DNA of 64,000 bases from contig NZ_CP103965.1 of the NCBI RefSeq assembly GCF_024970185.1, positions 1,608,001 to 1,672,000 of the forward strand, given 5' to 3'. Numbering within the stretch: position 1 is the first letter of the stretch; the number at the start of each line of letters is the position of its first letter. A model generated the notes under the pieces. It saw only the letters and a list, made by a program, of their open reading frames with translations, ran no database searches and had not been told where the DNA came from. Shown in pieces: positions 62,403 through 64,000 of this stretch. Both the position numbers and the translations under genes were made by a program. Origin of the DNA: Pseudomonas sp. N3-W. Its GTDB lineage: Bacteria > Pseudomonadota > Gammaproteobacteria > Pseudomonadales > Pseudomonadaceae.

Positions 62403-62470
62403 GAGCGAGTCCTTGCGAAGGCGTAGGTTCTCTTTATGTGAACGCAGGATGAGCCCGGCAGTTCAGCCGA

Positions 62471-63187
62471 TCAATAGAAGGCCCGTTCGGCCTTGAGGGT
62501 CAACAAGCCGTCGCACTGGCTGTTGTGCCCGGAGTAGGCGGTGCAATCGTTGCCGCTGAGGCTGGAGTCGCTGTAGATCAGGTCCAGGTCAACGCCCATG
62601 AAGGCGCGTGACAGTTGCAGCGACCAGTCGTTGAAACTGCCCACCGTGCCGCCGTCCACAGAGGCCGGCGTGTTGAGCTGGTGGGTGGTGTATTTCATGC
62701 TGATCCCGACGCCGAATGGCTGATTGCCGCCCAAGTCAGCGAACAGGGTGCTGTTCTGTTTGTCCGGGTCGTTGCTGAAGGCCGCACCGAAGCGGCTGCC
62801 CAGTACGGTCAAGCCGCCAAAGAATTCCTGGCTGTCGAGCGTGTCCACTTTCGGATAGCTGTAGTGGATCATGCCGATTTCGTAGCCGAGGGTTTTGTCG
62901 AAGGGCTGTTTAAACCCCATGTAGGAGTCGACTTCGAGATTGCTGCCGGGGCTCAAACCCATGCTCGGCGACCACTGGCCGACGTACCAGCCGCTGTCAT
63001 GACCCAGGTCGAGACCGCCATGGAACGAGCCGGTGCTGGCCGGTTTTACCAGCCCTTGGGCCATGCTGCGGGCGGGTGTAGTGCCGAGTTTGAGGTCGAA
63101 GTCACCCCATTCACGCTGGAAGATTTGCGCGTGGGCGAGCGAACACGACAGCAAGGTGCCGAGCAACAAGAAAGAGGGTTTGAGCAT
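62471..63187 (-). CDS. TorF-family putative porin
   Basis: 238 residues. A signal peptide ends SLAHA-Q. The mature part is an amphipathic beta-barrel with Gly/aromatic alternation (GGLDLGHDSGWYVGQWSPSM, GYEIGMIHYSYPKVD, DWSLQLSRAFMGVDLDLIYSDSSL) and a final aromatic (ERAFY). It should form an outer-membrane barrel; the substrate is unknown. Two Cys (NDCTAY, SQCDGL) may pair. Confidence 0.85.
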   Translation of the reverse strand: MLKPSFLLLGTLLSCSLAHAQIFQREWGDFDLKLGTTPARSMAQGLVKPASTGSFHGGLDLGHDSGWYVGQWSPSMGLSPGSNLEVDSYMGFKQPFDKTLGYEIGMIHYSYPKVDTLDSQEFFGGLTVLGSRFGAAFSNDPDKQNSTLFADLGGNQPFGVGISMKYTTHQLNTPASVDGGTVGSFNDWSLQLSRAFMGVDLDLIYSDSSLSGNDCTAYSGHNSQCDGLLTLKAERAFY

Positions 63188-63396
63188 GCGTCACTCCATG
63201 AACAGCGAGAGAGCAGGAATCAGAAACCTGTCGAAACGCTTGATCCAGACGTGTGCAAGCATACCGGCGAATGATCGGCATCGAGGGCCGTTCGTCGATT
63301 TATGAAATATTGATGGGTCAGCGAGGGTGTTGCGAGGTGGGTTCCAGTCCAGACGCTTCGAAGCTCAAAGCGCCTATGGACCAGTTAACGCAGGTC

Positions 63397-63585
63397 TTAC
63401 TTTTTGCCCAGCGTGATCTGCTTGGACGGGCCGAATGTCTGGCCGCTGACGCCTTTGGCGATTTGCTGGATTTCGCCGCCGGACTTGAGGAACGCAGCAA
63501 TCTGGCTGTTGATCGATTCGCTGGTTTCAACGGCTGGAGCTGGCTTTGCTTTGCTGTTGGATGCTTTTACACGCATGGCGGCCAT
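63397..63585 (-). CDS. short protein with a SutA-like core motif
   Basis: 62 residues from the ATG at 63585 (an ATG at 63576 is an alternative). A basic low-complexity N-terminus (MRVKASNSKAKPAPAV) is followed by SINSQIAAFLKSGGEIQQIAKGVSG. That FL-x-x-GG-x-IQxI pattern recalls the conserved middle of SutA, an RNA-polymerase-binding protein of Pseudomonas, but the acidic N-terminal tail of SutA is absent. The longer open frame to 63690 has no ribosome site. Role in transcription is speculation. Confidence 0.65.
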   Translation of the reverse strand: MAAMRVKASNSKAKPAPAVETSESINSQIAAFLKSGGEIQQIAKGVSGQTFGPSKQITLGKK

Positions 63586-63935
63586 TAACCTGTAGAAAAT
63601 TAACTTGGCCAGGCATAGTACAGGAAATACTTGACAATTGCTTGGTAAATATCCCCATGAAATAACCGATGCGGTGACTCGATTATTCACCAGTCATTGT
63701 TTGAAATATCCGCCTAAGCCGCTGTTTTCAAATAAGAACGCAGGCTATGAAGAAGCGTGTTTTTTGCCGTGCAGGCGGGTCGGGAGGGCAGGATCGGCCT
63801 GACGAGCGGCCTTCGTACCTCTAAAAAAACCGTGAAAATCAAAGCCCGCCAAGGATTTTCTTGCGCCACCGGGCCGGGTGCCGACCGCAGCCCGTAAAAG
63901 CGGGTAGAATGCCGCCACGCAATGAGGGTATTGAA
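63586..63935. other. 350-bp intergenic region, nothing recognised
   Basis: AT-rich at 63600-63750, then GC-rich. No open frame with a ribosome site and no clear hairpin with a T-run. It should hold the divergent promoters of the small SutA-like gene and the CvfB-like gene. Confidence 0.5.
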
Positions 63936-64000
63936 ATGGCTTTAATCGGGCGCTACAACAGTTTGCAAGTGGTTAAACACACTAACTTCGGTTTATATCT
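63936..64000 (+). CDS. CvfB/YitL-like S1-domain RNA-binding protein (partial start)
   Basis: Only 21 codons are in the window: MALIGRYNSLQVVKHTNFGLYL-type start (the last codon is cut). GAGG lies before the ATG (ATGAGGGTATTGAA). The opening matches the CvfB family, whose N-terminal S1 domains begin with this pattern. The rest is beyond the window. Confidence 0.75.
   Translation, partial: MALIGRYNSLQVVKHTNFGLY

Overview
The window is a piece of a fluorescent-type Pseudomonas chromosome. The reasons are high GC, GC3-rich codon use, about fifteen REP-type palindromes built on the GTGGGAGCGAGC/GCTCGCTCCCAC theme, and many Pseudomonas-typical genes (lpxO, aceK, a two-subunit VWA/MoxR pair, DUF748, DUF6279, TorF). 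No rRNA, tRNA or CRISPR array was seen. Species cannot be fixed from the sequence alone.

Layout. 1-4661 (minus): a tripartite RND efflux operon, permease then adaptor then outer-membrane lipoprotein (truncated by the window edge). 4885-5854: two tandem paralogous small lipoproteins separated by a REP doublet. 5991-8037 (minus): an OmpR-type regulator and its sensor kinase. 8285-15707: mixed housekeeping and hypothetical genes (HNH nuclease YajD, spermidine-synthase-like protein, lone cyclic-nucleotide-binding protein, oligopeptidase B, class II glutamine amidotransferase, DUF2937). 15824-21073 (minus): a compact three-gene siderophore locus (IucA/IucC-type NIS synthetase, MFS exporter, TonB receptor). 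A degenerate copy of the 3' end of the adjacent lysR gene lies on its far side, so the cassette looks inserted at the lysR tail. 21268-26067: LysR, MFS transporter and 5-oxoprolinase pxpABC. 26157-27401: an intact IS3-family element sitting inside a REP palindrome. 27439-30718 (minus): VWA protein, MoxR ATPase and DUF748 protein. 30846-33010: cysK and lpxO. 33064-34606: a GNAT-like protein with a small basic partner, then an orphan fimbrial-like secreted protein. 34654-44311: EamA exporter, aceK, hrpA, a FabH-like KAS III and a DUF482-type GNAT protein. 44504-50338: a small secreted peptide gene, then ABC exporter, ppiA, hydrolase, lysR, small exported protein and azoR. That block matches the gene order I recall for P. 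aeruginosa PA3228-PA3223. 50623-56157: EamA transporter, LysR with divergent YcaC-like hydrolase, MscS channel and DEAD-box helicase. 56221-60049: a papain-like cysteine protease with an unknown partner, a small periplasmic protein, and a tyrosine-phosphatase/autotransporter fusion. 60168-64000: DUF899, small hypothetical genes, DUF6279 lipoprotein, TorF porin, a short protein with a SutA-like core motif, and the start of a CvfB-like S1-domain protein.

The parts most worth following are the siderophore cassette with its flanking lysR duplication, the tyrosine-phosphatase autotransporter, the protease/partner pair, and the IS3 element inside a REP. The siderophore cassette recalls compact rhizoferrin-type loci in architecture only; its product is inference.
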